Assembly: GCA_947644195.1 (NCBI GenBank) | Contig: CANRZB010000021.1 | Location: forward strand, 1-53,142 | Source of the DNA: an uncultured Clostridium sp. | GTDB lineage: Bacteria; Bacillota; Clostridia; Lachnospirales; Lachnospiraceae | DNA length: 53,142 bases | Direction: 5' to 3' | In this document: positions 1-8,114 of the stretch, one piece after another | How positions within the stretch are numbered: the first letter of the stretch is position 1 | How the letters are laid out: the number at the start of each line of letters is the position of its first letter | The notes under the pieces: generated by a model | Database searches by the model: none | What the model saw: only the letters and a program-made list of their open reading frames with translations | Told to the model about the DNA's origin: nothing | Made by a program: the position numbers and the translations under genes

Positions 1-22
1 ATTGGAAAAGGAGGGCTTTGTT

Positions 23-115
23 ATGAAGATGAAAGCATCGAGAATTCTTCCAGTGTTGCTGTTCAATCTAATGTTTGCCAAGATTTATAACATTCCTATT
101 TTAAGAGCCTGCTGA
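23..115 (+). pseudogene. Possible 5' fragment of a secreted-protein gene
   Basis: An AGGAGGG Shine-Dalgarno lies seven bases before an ATG at 23. The frame encodes 30 residues: a basic start (MKMK) followed by a hydrophobic stretch (LPVLLFNLMFA) resembling a signal peptide or first membrane segment, then TGA at 113-115. Its last third overlaps the 3' end of the converging gene at 85-939. The strong ribosome site before such a short frame suggests the start of a longer gene cut off by a rearrangement near position 85. It could also be a genuine tiny peptide or chance. Confidence 0.3.
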
Positions 116-939
116 TACTGCTGGATTACATCTTGAAAAGATACCTCCTCCACATGTGCAAAATATGCCTCCATGAGTTCATTCGCTTTATCACATTCGA
201 TTCGAAACAAATATTCATAATCTTCTTTTTTTATCATCTTCTTCAAAATTTCTATATAATTAAATGCATCTGATGTATCATTATGGTTCTCCTTATATTG
301 TTTTACAATAGATACTACTATCACAACTGCAATCACCCAAAGATCTACTTTGTAATTACAGTATTCTGATTTTAATCCGAAAATATCATACAAGTATTGC
401 TTGATTACACTATTTGTCCTCTCCCTTTTTTCATCATTTAGGATAAAGTAATCTACCAGGCCAGCGGCATTTTTTGTGATCCGCTCATTTCTTTTCATGT
501 AATTGCCGTAGAATACACCTATGTATTGCAAAAACCAATACAGACGTTCTACCATCTGTCCTATATTTCCATTGGATTCTCTGTATTCTTTTTCCCAATA
601 TCTCGGAATACCCCGTTTTCCCCGGATGATTTTATTGATATTAGGACTAATTTCTCCAAAAGCCTCTGCCTTTAACTTCATATCCTTATGATAACTGGAT
701 TGTGTCAAATTTTGATAAATTTCTTTATGTAATGATTCAAAAAGTCTAGCATCCTCCCGATGATACCGGCATTTAAGGTAGCATCTGATTTGATTGACTA
801 AGCTATCAGTCTGGACACCTGGAGAATTATATATTTCCGTACAAGTAAACCTAACTGCTAATTGAAATAAAACTGCCTGATTTTTCACAAGGCTTAACTC
901 CCTACATATTACATTACATAAAACTGTAAGCGTTGTCAT
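85..939 (-). CDS. Unrecognised 284-aa protein in AT-rich segment
   Basis: I do not recognise this protein. The ATG at 939 has an AAGGGG site seven bases upstream, better placed than the GTG one codon earlier. The product is mostly helical and polar, with one hydrophobic segment near residues 200-215 (WVIAVVIVVSIV) that could be a single membrane helix, and an acidic C-terminal third. No helix-turn-helix, Walker motif or catalytic signature is visible. It follows the 1178-2416 gene on the same strand but after a 238-base gap, so it probably has its own promoter. AT content is visibly higher than in the housekeeping part of the window, which fits an accessory origin. Confidence 0.6.
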   Translation of the reverse strand: MTTLTVLCNVICRELSLVKNQAVLFQLAVRFTCTEIYNSPGVQTDSLVNQIRCYLKCRYHREDARLFESLHKEIYQNLTQSSYHKDMKLKAEAFGEISPNINKIIRGKRGIPRYWEKEYRESNGNIGQMVERLYWFLQYIGVFYGNYMKRNERITKNAAGLVDYFILNDEKRERTNSVIKQYLYDIFGLKSEYCNYKVDLWVIAVVIVVSIVKQYKENHNDTSDAFNYIEILKKMIKKEDYEYLFRIECDKANELMEAYFAHVEEVSFQDVIQQYQQALKIGML

Positions 940-977
940 CACATTTCCCCTTTCTATGATTGGTTGAATGATACCAC

Positions 978-991
978 GCTTTGCGCAAAGC
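978..991. promoter_or_regulatory. Perfect 14-bp palindrome upstream of the 85-939 gene
   Basis: GCTTTGCGCAAAGC is a perfect palindrome 39 bases before the ATG at 939. A possible minus-strand -10 (TATCAT) follows it at about 970-975, so the palindrome would sit in the spacer region of that promoter. It is a plausible operator, but no regulator is identified and the -35 is not convincing. Confidence 0.35.
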
Positions 992-1177
992 AGTTCGTTT
1001 ATGTAATGTTATTATATATTTTTCAGAAATAATTTTCTATATAAAAAATAGTCATTAAACCCACAGATACTATCTGCAAAACAACAAATTTAGTCAGAAA
1101 ATTAGCAAATCTTGTCAGAAAAGGTTTGTTCCTTCAAAAAGACACTGATAATACAATTGACAAATACCTTGTATCAA

Positions 1178-2416
1178 TTAAAGATTTTTTGCCACCTGAT
1201 AGGTATAGCGATTCAAAGTCTCTATATTGCATTTCAATGTATGTTGCATCAATAATAAATGAGATTCTACGGCCCCGGCTACCTCTGGCATATCCTCTAT
1301 ATCCGCAAAAAACACCAATGTATCCTCATCCTCTTTCATTATCTTTTTGATCGCATTATTCAAATATTTTAACTGCTCTATTACTGCTCCCGGCGCTGAT
1401 TTGTATTCTCTAAAATCATAGACAGTCTCATTAACATTTTTCGGGAGAATCAAAACAGACTGTGTCAATGGAAATACTTGTCTGATAGCCTGCAACTCAT
1501 CCAAATCCCCTAGGATACATACACATTTTCCATCCGCTAATGCGGCATTTATCAAAACTACAGAATATGCTTCTCTAAAAGAGGTTTCCATCTGATAGTT
1601 GCAAATATGGAATAGCTCTTTCCTATTCACTTTTTCATTAAATTCATCTCTGGATACAAATAAAGTGTCAGATTTCAACATCAATACATTATGATGAGAA
1701 CTATAAACACGGTCTGTTACAATCTTACTTAGTTCAAACATATATTGCGTTTTCTTTAGCAATGTATGCAAAAAAGGTTGCGCCATCGTTCCCGCATATC
1801 CATATATAAATAAGGGTACAACATTTGGTATAAAGGGTTTCTTCTCCAATATCTGTGGAATATTCTCAGAATACTCCCGTTCTTCCCAACGTCTCAATAC
1901 ATCATTTGTATATGTATTTTCCATACATACGTATTTCATTTTCATAAAGATATCTCTCAACAAAGTAAATCGATTATTTTGAAACTGATTGAGCGGAACA
2001 AAAGCTTGATCAATAAACTTATCTACAACTTCTTTCCATAACATAAGCAGATATTCACACTTTTTTCTTCTCATTTCCTCTGTGTCATCACTATAAATTT
2101 GCAGAAATTCTATTTCCATATCCAGAAGATTGGCAAACTGCCTTGAAAACCTTTTGGTCAGCGGTACTAGCTCATAATTTGATTTACCCTCTAAGATAAA
2201 TTTGTACAACACGTATAATTTCTCAGCTGCACGTTGATCAATTGGGCATCTCATTTTTAACCGATCTGCAACAAATGTCCTTCCCACGGGTGGATCTGTA
2301 TAAAATAAAGGGAACTTATCCGGTTGCAAATAATATGTTCCAAAAACTCCTTTGATCATGCCACTCAAAAATTTTTGTGAAGAAATATCCTCAAATGAGT
2401 AGATTGTTGTTGTCAT
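1178..2416 (-). CDS. Unrecognised 412-aa protein in AT-rich segment
   Basis: I do not recognise the family. The ATG at 2416 is preceded by AGGAGGCGAGCAT, a strong ribosome site; an in-frame extension to 2467 lies upstream of this site and overlaps the promoter, so it is not used. The protein is soluble-looking: a charged helical N-terminal half (residues 60-150), a hydrophobic strand-rich centre containing PLFIYGYAGTMAQPF, and a C-terminal half with alternating strands and helices (for example VCILGDLDEL and TLVFFADIEDMPE) suggestive of an alpha/beta fold. No cysteine clusters, transmembrane segments or nucleotide-binding loop are evident. It shares codon bias and AT-richness with the 85-939 gene. 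Confidence 0.6.
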   Translation of the reverse strand: MTTTIYSFEDISSQKFLSGMIKGVFGTYYLQPDKFPLFYTDPPVGRTFVADRLKMRCPIDQRAAEKLYVLYKFILEGKSNYELVPLTKRFSRQFANLLDMEIEFLQIYSDDTEEMRRKKCEYLLMLWKEVVDKFIDQAFVPLNQFQNNRFTLLRDIFMKMKYVCMENTYTNDVLRRWEEREYSENIPQILEKKPFIPNVVPLFIYGYAGTMAQPFLHTLLKKTQYMFELSKIVTDRVYSSHHNVLMLKSDTLFVSRDEFNEKVNRKELFHICNYQMETSFREAYSVVLINAALADGKCVCILGDLDELQAIRQVFPLTQSVLILPKNVNETVYDFREYKSAPGAVIEQLKYLNNAIKKIMKEDEDTLVFFADIEDMPEVAGAVESHLLLMQHTLKCNIETLNRYTYQVAKNL

Positions 2417-2432
2417 ATGCTCGCCTCCTAAT

Positions 2433-2462
2433 ATTGTATCGTCATAGTATGGCATATCACAA
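2433..2462 (-). promoter_or_regulatory. Promoter of the 1178-2416 gene
   Basis: On the minus strand TTGTGA (2457-2462) and TACAAT (2433-2438) are separated by 18 bases, ending 16 bases before the start codon. The hexamers are flanked by the inverted words TATTGT and ACAATA, a possible operator. Confidence 0.5.
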
Positions 2463-2489
2463 TACATTCAGCATAAAAATTTGTATATA

Positions 2490-2532
2490 AATAACCCATT
2501 AGAACATTATTTTAATGCCCCAATGGGTTATT
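2490..2532 (-). terminator. Terminator after the DUF3990 cassette
   Basis: AATAACCCATT (2490-2500) pairs perfectly with AATGGGTTATT (2522-2532). The loop itself contains a small CATTA/TAATG stem. Read on the minus strand the stem is followed by an A/T-rich tract with a run of five Ts about a dozen bases on, fitting a Rho-independent terminator for the 2662-3650 gene pair. Confidence 0.5.
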
Positions 2533-2661
2533 ATAAAAAACTATTCTCATAATTTTTCCAGTAGTACAATTCTATAAAAATAATTCTCTCCTTTTCTATC
2601 CATATTTTTTTATACGAAACATTTCTCCGTTTTCTATCTGCAATATACACTTTCATTCCAT

Positions 2662-3132
2662 CTAAAATCCACCATCATAATAAGCTCTGGTAATCACATA
2701 GGACGGTTCATAATATGCACTACAGTTATAATTATCAATCGTTTCACAGATTCCATCATTATAAACCCGAATCATTCCATCCACATAATCCTCTTCCTGC
2801 CTCAGCGTTGCTAGAATCAATCTCATATACACCTTTCCCATCTGTGTGGCTGATGGGATCTGTTCCACCAATTCCCTGTCCACATCCATAATATCAAAAT
2901 TACCATCCTGCAAATGGTATTCTTCTATCCATTCTGATTCTATTTTTAATGGATTCTCACAGTGTAACACATTCGCAAGGCTGATTATACGTCTCCACTC
3001 CTTTTCTGAAATATGATTGACTACATACTGGTTTCTCTGGTGCAGTTTTCTGGCAACACGCTCAAGCATATAGCAGACAAAATATAAATCATCTTCTTCA
3101 ATCTGTTCATCCGGAAATAAAAGATTTGTCAT
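2662..3132 (-). CDS. Partner protein of the DUF3990 gene (156 aa)
   Basis: The ATG at 3132 overlaps the TGA of the upstream DUF3990 gene as ATGA, so the two are translationally coupled. The product is acidic and helical (residues 12-60 and 110-130), with a tyrosine-rich C-terminal tail (YEPSYVITRAYYDGGF). I do not recognise a named domain. The tight coupling to an ADP-ribosyltransferase-like gene and the small acidic character suggest an antitoxin or immunity partner, but that is inference. It could equally be an accessory or effector subunit. No DNA-binding motif is evident. Confidence 0.6.
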   Translation of the reverse strand: MTNLLFPDEQIEEDDLYFVCYMLERVARKLHQRNQYVVNHISEKEWRRIISLANVLHCENPLKIESEWIEEYHLQDGNFDIMDVDRELVEQIPSATQMGKVYMRLILATLRQEEDYVDGMIRVYNDGICETIDNYNCSAYYEPSYVITRAYYDGGF

Positions 3133-3650
3133 AATTCATAGCTCCTCTCATATTTCAATGTCTGTAGCGCATCCATGGTACAGAAAACAATTTGATGGGT
3201 AGGATATTTAAATTTAACTAATTCCCAAAAAGCCATTTTTGTGATTTTTCCAGTCATATAATCCTCTACATAATCCCATATTGTATCATCCGCCATTGCC
3301 CCCTCAACAATATCATAATGGTGCATTTTTCCTCTACGGCAATCCACAACAAACTGAAGCCATTCTTCTGTCATTTCGGTAAATTTCTTACTTTTCAACT
3401 TAGGATTTTCTATATATGTATATTGATTTACAACATGGTGCTTTCTCTTGGATAAAGCCCATCTTTTTGCCTGTTTTTCTAAATTAGTACAGTAAAATCC
3501 ATATCCAAAATCTTTATAAAATCCATTCTCCAGTATTTTGGGAGTTTTTACCACAACATTACTCCCATGAAATAAACAAATATCTTTCAAATTCAATCCC
3601 TCCATTTCTCTATTAGTCCCTATTATAAGTGCAAGCATCCCTTGTGACAC
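3129..3650 (-). CDS. DUF3990 (ADP-ribosyltransferase-like) protein
   Basis: The 173-residue product matches the DUF3990 pattern: LFHGS at 26-30, KDFGYGFYCT at 46-55 with the following QAKRWA helix, YDIVEGAMADD at 112-122 and HQIVFCT at 152-158. DUF3990 members resemble small ADP-ribosyltransferases and often occur in toxin-antitoxin-like cassettes; target and activity here are unknown. The start is uncertain: GTG at 3650 lies only 14 bases from the end of rlmH, while ATG at 3605 (MEGLNLKD) would give the usual compact form beginning just before LFHGS. The usual small DUF3791 companion is not seen upstream; instead the partner lies downstream. It is the first gene of the accessory segment after rlmH. 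Confidence 0.75.
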   Translation of the reverse strand: MSQGMLALIIGTNREMEGLNLKDICLFHGSNVVVKTPKILENGFYKDFGYGFYCTNLEKQAKRWALSKRKHHVVNQYTYIENPKLKSKKFTEMTEEWLQFVVDCRRGKMHHYDIVEGAMADDTIWDYVEDYMTGKITKMAFWELVKFKYPTHQIVFCTMDALQTLKYERSYEL

Positions 3651-3663
3651 TCCAACCCCTACC

Positions 3664-4149
3664 CTACTTGTGGTACGGTTCCCCCTGTATAATCCGATAC
3701 GCCCGGTACACCTGCTCCAACAGCACCACCCGCATCAACTGATGCGGAAAGGTCATCTGGGAAAAACTCAATGTCTCGTCTGCCTCCTGCAATATTTCAC
3801 GGTCCAGACCGATCGAGCCGCCAATCACAAACACAATATGGCTCTGTCCCGACACGCACAACTTCTGAAGCTTGTCTGCAAATCCCTCGGAAGAAGTCTG
3901 CCTACCATCAATAGCCAGTGCGATCACATACATTCCATCTCTTATGTAACGTCGCAGCCGCTCTCCCTCTTTGGCTCGGATCAAATCTTCCTCATGTTCA
4001 CTGGCATGGTCCGGCGTTTTCTCGTCCGGGACTTCCAAGATTTCCAATTTACAATATCGACTCAACCGTTTACCATATTCCTGTATCGCCGAAGAAAAAT
4101 ATTTTTCTTTGATCTTTCCCACGGCCAATATCGTTATCTTCATGCTCAT
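3664..4149 (-). CDS. rlmH: 23S rRNA (pseudouridine1915-N3)-methyltransferase RlmH
   Basis: RlmH is a SPOUT-fold enzyme that uses S-adenosylmethionine to methylate pseudouridine 1915 in helix 69 of 23S rRNA on assembled 70S ribosomes. The 161-aa product has the family N-terminus (MKITILAVGKIKEKY), the SAM-binding knot loop FVIGGSIGL at 107-115, the FPHQLMR motif at 134-140 and the invariant end YRAYRIIQGEPYHK. Length is typical. ATG codons at 4149 and 4143 are both possible; AAAAGG lies just before. Its 3' end borders the AT-rich accessory segment, of interest because rlmH (orfX) is the SCCmec integration site in staphylococci. Confidence 0.95.
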   Translation of the reverse strand: MSMKITILAVGKIKEKYFSSAIQEYGKRLSRYCKLEILEVPDEKTPDHASEHEEDLIRAKEGERLRRYIRDGMYVIALAIDGRQTSSEGFADKLQKLCVSGQSHIVFVIGGSIGLDREILQEADETLSFSQMTFPHQLMRVVLLEQVYRAYRIIQGEPYHK

Positions 4150-4244
4150 TCAACCTTTTCTTTCCCAGTGACACACTCCACTGCCTCTGTTTTTCTTTCG
4201 TTTCTGATCACTGCGCTGTCATCGAAGAAAATTTCACTAGGAAA

Positions 4245-4601
4245 TTAATAATCATGGCCTCCGATTGCCAAACTGACACACAATGCACGATCAATCTTTT
4301 TTAGAATTTCATCATCCAGATGACAGACTTTCTCCCGCAGTCTGGATTTATCAATGGTTCGAATCTGTTCCAGCAAAATAACAGAATCCCTACTGATATC
4401 ATATTTTTCCACTTCCAAAGAAATATGTGTCGGCAGTTTTGCCTTATTCATCCTGGAAGTAATCGCGGCACAGATTACCGTTGGGCTGTGCCGGTTCCCC
4501 ATATCATTCTGTATGATCAGGACTGGTCTGATGCCGCCCTGCTCGGATCCCACCACCGGGCGCAGATCCGCAAAAAATATGTCTCCACGTTTTATAATCA
4601 A
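4245..4601 (-). CDS. mazF: MazF/NdoA-type endoribonuclease toxin
   Basis: This is a PemK/MazF mRNA interferase. A TTG start at 4601, ten bases after GGAG, gives a 118-residue protein whose Arg25 ([12 protein letters not shown]) and Thr48 (AAIT) fall on the catalytic residue numbers known for Bacillus subtilis MazF. The GTG at 4610 would add three residues and sits too close to the ribosome site. Other motifs are [10 protein letters not shown] at the N-terminus and the [14 protein letters not shown] helix. It lies 134 bases after alr, as in bacilli, where however an antitoxin gene (ydcD/ndoAI) separates them; here only a doubtful 28-codon frame fits. Confidence 0.93.
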   Translation of the reverse strand: MIIKRGDIFFADLRPVVGSEQGGIRPVLIIQNDMGNRHSPTVICAAITSRMNKAKLPTHISLEVEKYDISRDSVILLEQIRTIDKSRLREKVCHLDDEILKKIDRALCVSLAIGGHDY

Positions 4602-4735
4602 AACGTTCACGCTCCATTCTATATAGATTAAACCGGTTCTTTCCTATCCTTACCAATTTTTTCCGAAGTATTCGTAAACGTTTCTTTTTTCTTGCAATTT
4701 CTTATCTTTGCCATGTTAGTACAAGGAATACTAAG

Positions 4736-5902
4736 TTAGAATTTTGGGTAATAATCTTTCGCCGCTACCATTGTTCCACCTCGAAAATAAACCCTTGGGA
4801 CCCGCTTTCCCACATCACAGACAAATTCATAATGAAAAGATCCGGCCAGTTCTGCCACTTCCTCCACAGGCAAAAAAGCATCTCCATCCCTGCCAAACAA
4901 AGTAACAATCGTTCCCTCTTTCACATCCGATATCTCTGTGACATCTACCATAAACTGATCCATACAGACACGACCCAAAACCGGCGCCTTCTGTCCATGA
5001 ATCAGGACACTTCCCCGATTAGACAGAGATCTTGGATATCCGTCTGCATAGCCGACAGGAATCGTTGCCAATTTCGTCATTCTATGTGTCGTATAGGTTC
5101 CCCCATAGCCAATCTCCACACCGGCAGGCAAAGTCTTAACATAGGAAACTTTAGACTTCCATTGCATTGCCGGAATTAATGGCAAACGACTCTTCGTAAC
5201 CTCCTCCGACGGATACAGTCCATAGAGACAAATGCCATCCCGCACCATATCTAAATTTACCTCCGGCATTTCTATCATACCGGCGCTATTGGAAGCATGT
5301 TTCATCGGAAGTGGAATTCCTGCGGCTTCTATCTGTGCTGAAAAATCCAGAAAACGTCGAAACTGCTCCTTTGCCCTCGTCTTATCCGTTTCATCCATAC
5401 GTGCAAAATGGGTAAAACAACCCTCTATCTGCAGTCCCGGCATTTCTGCAATCTGTTTGATTTCCTGCAAACTTTCCTCATTAGGTAAAAAACCGATTCG
5501 ACTCATCCCGGTATCCAGTTTAATATGAACTTTTGCCTGTTTTCCCATCTGACGGGCAGTCTTCGCCAGGGCATGCGCCATTTCTTTTGTATAAACAGTT
5601 GCCATAATGTCATATTCCAACATTGGTATATACTGAGATTCCGGTGTATATCCCAAAATTAAAATTGGTTTGGTAATCCCTGCCTGCCGTAATTCGATTC
5701 CTTCCTCGACAATTGCCACACCATAAGCATCTGCAAGCGGTTCTAGCACTTCTGCCAATGGCACGGCACCGTGACCATATCCATCTGCCTTAATGACCGC
5801 CATCAGCCTGGTTCCTGGTTTAAGCAGCGACTTTGCAGCGGCTGCGTTTTGATAAATTGCATCCAGGTCGATCTCTGCCCAGACTCTATCGTATTTCTTC
5901 AT
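4736..5902 (-). CDS. alr: Alanine racemase
   Basis: Alr interconverts L- and D-alanine with PLP and supplies D-alanine for peptidoglycan. The N-terminal TIM barrel carries the PLP lysine, K38, in AVIKADGYGHG; the C-terminal beta domain carries the catalytic-tyrosine motif EIGYGGTYT. Length (388 aa) is normal. I place the start at ATG 5902 (MKKYDRVWAEI) because a GGGGG site lies six bases upstream; ATG 5908 would be immediately adjacent to that site. Downstream is mazF, upstream nnr, all on the same strand, so the three may be co-transcribed with acpS. Confidence 0.95.
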   Translation of the reverse strand: MKKYDRVWAEIDLDAIYQNAAAAKSLLKPGTRLMAVIKADGYGHGAVPLAEVLEPLADAYGVAIVEEGIELRQAGITKPILILGYTPESQYIPMLEYDIMATVYTKEMAHALAKTARQMGKQAKVHIKLDTGMSRIGFLPNEESLQEIKQIAEMPGLQIEGCFTHFARMDETDKTRAKEQFRRFLDFSAQIEAAGIPLPMKHASNSAGMIEMPEVNLDMVRDGICLYGLYPSEEVTKSRLPLIPAMQWKSKVSYVKTLPAGVEIGYGGTYTTHRMTKLATIPVGYADGYPRSLSNRGSVLIHGQKAPVLGRVCMDQFMVDVTEISDVKEGTIVTLFGRDGDAFLPVEEVAELAGSFHYEFVCDVGKRVPRVYFRGGTMVAAKDYYPKF

Positions 5903-6028
5903 AATCATCCCCCATTCCGCATCCTGCGGCTATCTTAATGACTCTATTTCCTATTTTGTGCAACTCTGTCGAACAAATATCCTTGCCGCTCCCACGATTA
6001 ATTGATCTCTGATCGTCCATCCTCTGTT

Positions 6029-7609
6029 TCAAGACGAAGGCCTCATTACCTTTGATATCTCTTCCAGCAGATCGGATGCCAGCATGGTAGCGGTTCCCCG
6101 ATCACGCACATAGGAATCTGCCGCCATTCCATGGAGAAATACGGCCAAAGTTGCTGCCTGCATCGGTTCCAATCCCTGTGCCAAAAGTCCACCGATCATT
6201 CCACTAAGTACATCCCCGGAACCACCTTTCGCAAGTGCAGAATTTCCTGTCATATTAATATATAGATCAGCTCCGTCCGAAACCAGAGTTCTGGCATCCT
6301 TCAAAACAATGGTACAGCCATTCTCCCGTTCCGATACCTGATCTGCCATATGAGAGGCAATTTCCGATACCTGTTTCCGGACTAATCTGCTCATTTCCTT
6401 GAGATGCGGCGTGAGAATGACATGGGCTGGCAAATTGATCATTCTTCCATTCTGTCCATCTTCCGTAAAATAATGTTCCATTTCGGCCAATTGGTTAATC
6501 CCATCCGCATCAATGACCACAGGAATGTTTTTCTGTAAAGTATCTTCCAACACCCATTCCATCAACCTTTGTGCCGCCTGACTCTGCCCCAATCCCGGAC
6601 CTGCCACAATGACAGATGCGGAGGAAATCTTCTGACGAATCATTTCCTTCTCTGCATCCAGGGTTTCTTCCGACCAGGTACTGACAATCGCTTCCGGTAA
6701 TTTGGTAGGAATTATCGCCGCATTTTCCTGCGCTGTCAGAATATGCACCAGTCCAGCACCGACACGATATGCCGCTGCAGACGAAAAATAACAGGCTCCA
6801 CTCATCTGTGGGGAACCTGCGATCACAAGGACGGTTCCGTAGGTTCCTTTATGAGATCTGGCCTTTCGTTTCGGCAATAATACCGACAACTGGCGGGAAT
6901 CATAAGTGTACGCCTTTGGGGACACCCGAGCTACCGCCTGTTTTGGAAATCCGATATCCGCAACCACGATCTCTCCAGCATACTGTGTCCCTGGATACAA
7001 CACCAATCCTCTTTTATTGGTTCCAAACGTTACTGTCTGATCTGCCTGTACTGCAATCCCAAGCACTTCACCTGTGCTGGCATGGATCCCGGACGGAATA
7101 TCAACGGCTACCATTCTGGCCGCACTATGGTTCATCCAGGCAATCCATTCCCGGTAGTTCCCTCGAATTTCCCGGCTCAGTCCGATGCCAAAAATTGCGT
7201 CTATAACTATAGTATATTTCTCTAGCTTTTCCTCTGTGACAACGGAGGCCGGCTCCCTGGAATCTGCTGTCAAAATGGACATGCCTATTCTTTCTGCAAT
7301 TGTGATCTGCTGCTTCATTTCATCGCTGCATTTTCCCATCTGTCCTATAATAAGGACAGACACAGAATATCCTGCTTCCCACAATATCCGGGCAATAGCA
7401 ACCCCGTCCCCACCATTATTTCCCGTCCCGCATACTGCCAGGATACGATCTACTACCGGATCACTCTGTTCCCGAATACAGGCCGCCACGCTCATCGCGG
7501 CACGTTCCATCAATACCATCGAGGGAATTCCGATCTCATGGATCGAAATCCGGTCGATCTCCTTCGCTTCTTCTGCATCCGCTATCACATTTATTTTTTG
7601 TCCATCCAT
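6029..7609 (-). CDS. nnr: Bifunctional NAD(P)H-hydrate epimerase / ADP-dependent dehydratase
   Basis: Nnr repairs hydrated NAD(P)H: the N-terminal YjeF_N domain epimerises R- and S-NAD(P)HX, and the C-terminal ribokinase-like domain dehydrates S-NAD(P)HX using ADP. Visible are the GTGNNGGDG loop of the epimerase near residue 62, the GSPQMSGACYFSSAAA segment at the start of the kinase-like half and the GNSALAKGGSGDVLSGM nucleotide/phosphate site near the end. The ATG at 7609 follows GGAG by six bases and is preferred over ATG 7621 and TTG 7633. The neighbour acpS lies 41 bases upstream, an arrangement common in Firmicutes. Confidence 0.93.
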   Translation of the reverse strand: MDGQKINVIADAEEAKEIDRISIHEIGIPSMVLMERAAMSVAACIREQSDPVVDRILAVCGTGNNGGDGVAIARILWEAGYSVSVLIIGQMGKCSDEMKQQITIAERIGMSILTADSREPASVVTEEKLEKYTIVIDAIFGIGLSREIRGNYREWIAWMNHSAARMVAVDIPSGIHASTGEVLGIAVQADQTVTFGTNKRGLVLYPGTQYAGEIVVADIGFPKQAVARVSPKAYTYDSRQLSVLLPKRKARSHKGTYGTVLVIAGSPQMSGACYFSSAAAYRVGAGLVHILTAQENAAIIPTKLPEAIVSTWSEETLDAEKEMIRQKISSASVIVAGPGLGQSQAAQRLMEWVLEDTLQKNIPVVIDADGINQLAEMEHYFTEDGQNGRMINLPAHVILTPHLKEMSRLVRKQVSEIASHMADQVSERENGCTIVLKDARTLVSDGADLYINMTGNSALAKGGSGDVLSGMIGGLLAQGLEPMQAATLAVFLHGMAADSYVRDRGTATMLASDLLEEISKVMRPSS

Positions 7610-7650
7610 GCTATACTCCATTCCAATATCCAAAATAGATAGGTCATTCC

Positions 7651-8028
7651 TCAGGAAACGGTCTGCTCTTCCATCACGACATAGGCCATCGCCAGTTCTT
7701 CCGTATCTGTCAAAGAAATATGCACCCTGCTAACGCCCAAACGCTCCGCCTGTTCCGCTGCCCGTCCCGATAAACAGACACAGGGAGCTCCGTCAGGCTC
7801 CCTTAATATTTCAATCTCCGAAGGCATAATCCCACAGAATCCGGTTCCCATCGCTTTGACAACAGCCTCTTTTCCGGCAAATGCAGTAGCCGCACGGGAT
7901 GATTTTTGCTGGATCAATTCTCGTTCCCGCTCAGTAAAATATTTACGCTGAAATGCTTCCCTGGCATATGCCTGGCAAACCCTACGGATCTCTACCAGAT
8001 CCGTTCCTATCCCAACAATTTTGCTCAT
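7651..8028 (-). CDS. acpS: Holo-[acyl-carrier-protein] synthase
   Basis: AcpS transfers 4'-phosphopantetheine from CoA to the serine of acyl carrier proteins. The 125-aa product starts MSKIVGIGTDLVEIRRV, with the magnesium-binding Asp in GTDLVEI, and has the FAGKEAVVKAMGTG motif. ATG 8028 follows AAGGATG by five bases; the longer frame to 8079 has no supporting site. It could modify the acyl carrier protein encoded at 14239-14478 as well as the fatty-acid one. Confidence 0.95.
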   Translation of the reverse strand: MSKIVGIGTDLVEIRRVCQAYAREAFQRKYFTERERELIQQKSSRAATAFAGKEAVVKAMGTGFCGIMPSEIEILREPDGAPCVCLSGRAAEQAERLGVSRVHISLTDTEELAMAYVVMEEQTVS

Positions 8029-8114
8029 AATTTCATCCTTACCATCCTGACACATCGAACGATCTTTCCTTCGTTTCACTTAGCGAATTTACGAGCTTAG
8101 CGAAACTTCAATGC

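Noticed and set aside
1126-1350. 74-codon plus-strand frame
   Set aside because: It overlaps the 3' end of the 1178-2416 gene, lacks a ribosome site and is proline-rich by chance.
4628-4714. 28-codon frame between alr and mazF as an antitoxin
   Set aside because: No Shine-Dalgarno, much shorter than known YdcD/MazE antitoxins, and no recognisable DNA-binding or toxin-wrapping motif. Kept only as a note under the mazF finding.
8079-8103. Direct repeat CTTAGCGAA and an imperfect hairpin downstream of the coiled-coil gene
   Set aside because: Only nine bases repeated, two mismatches in the stem and no T-tract; not strong enough for a terminator or regulatory call.
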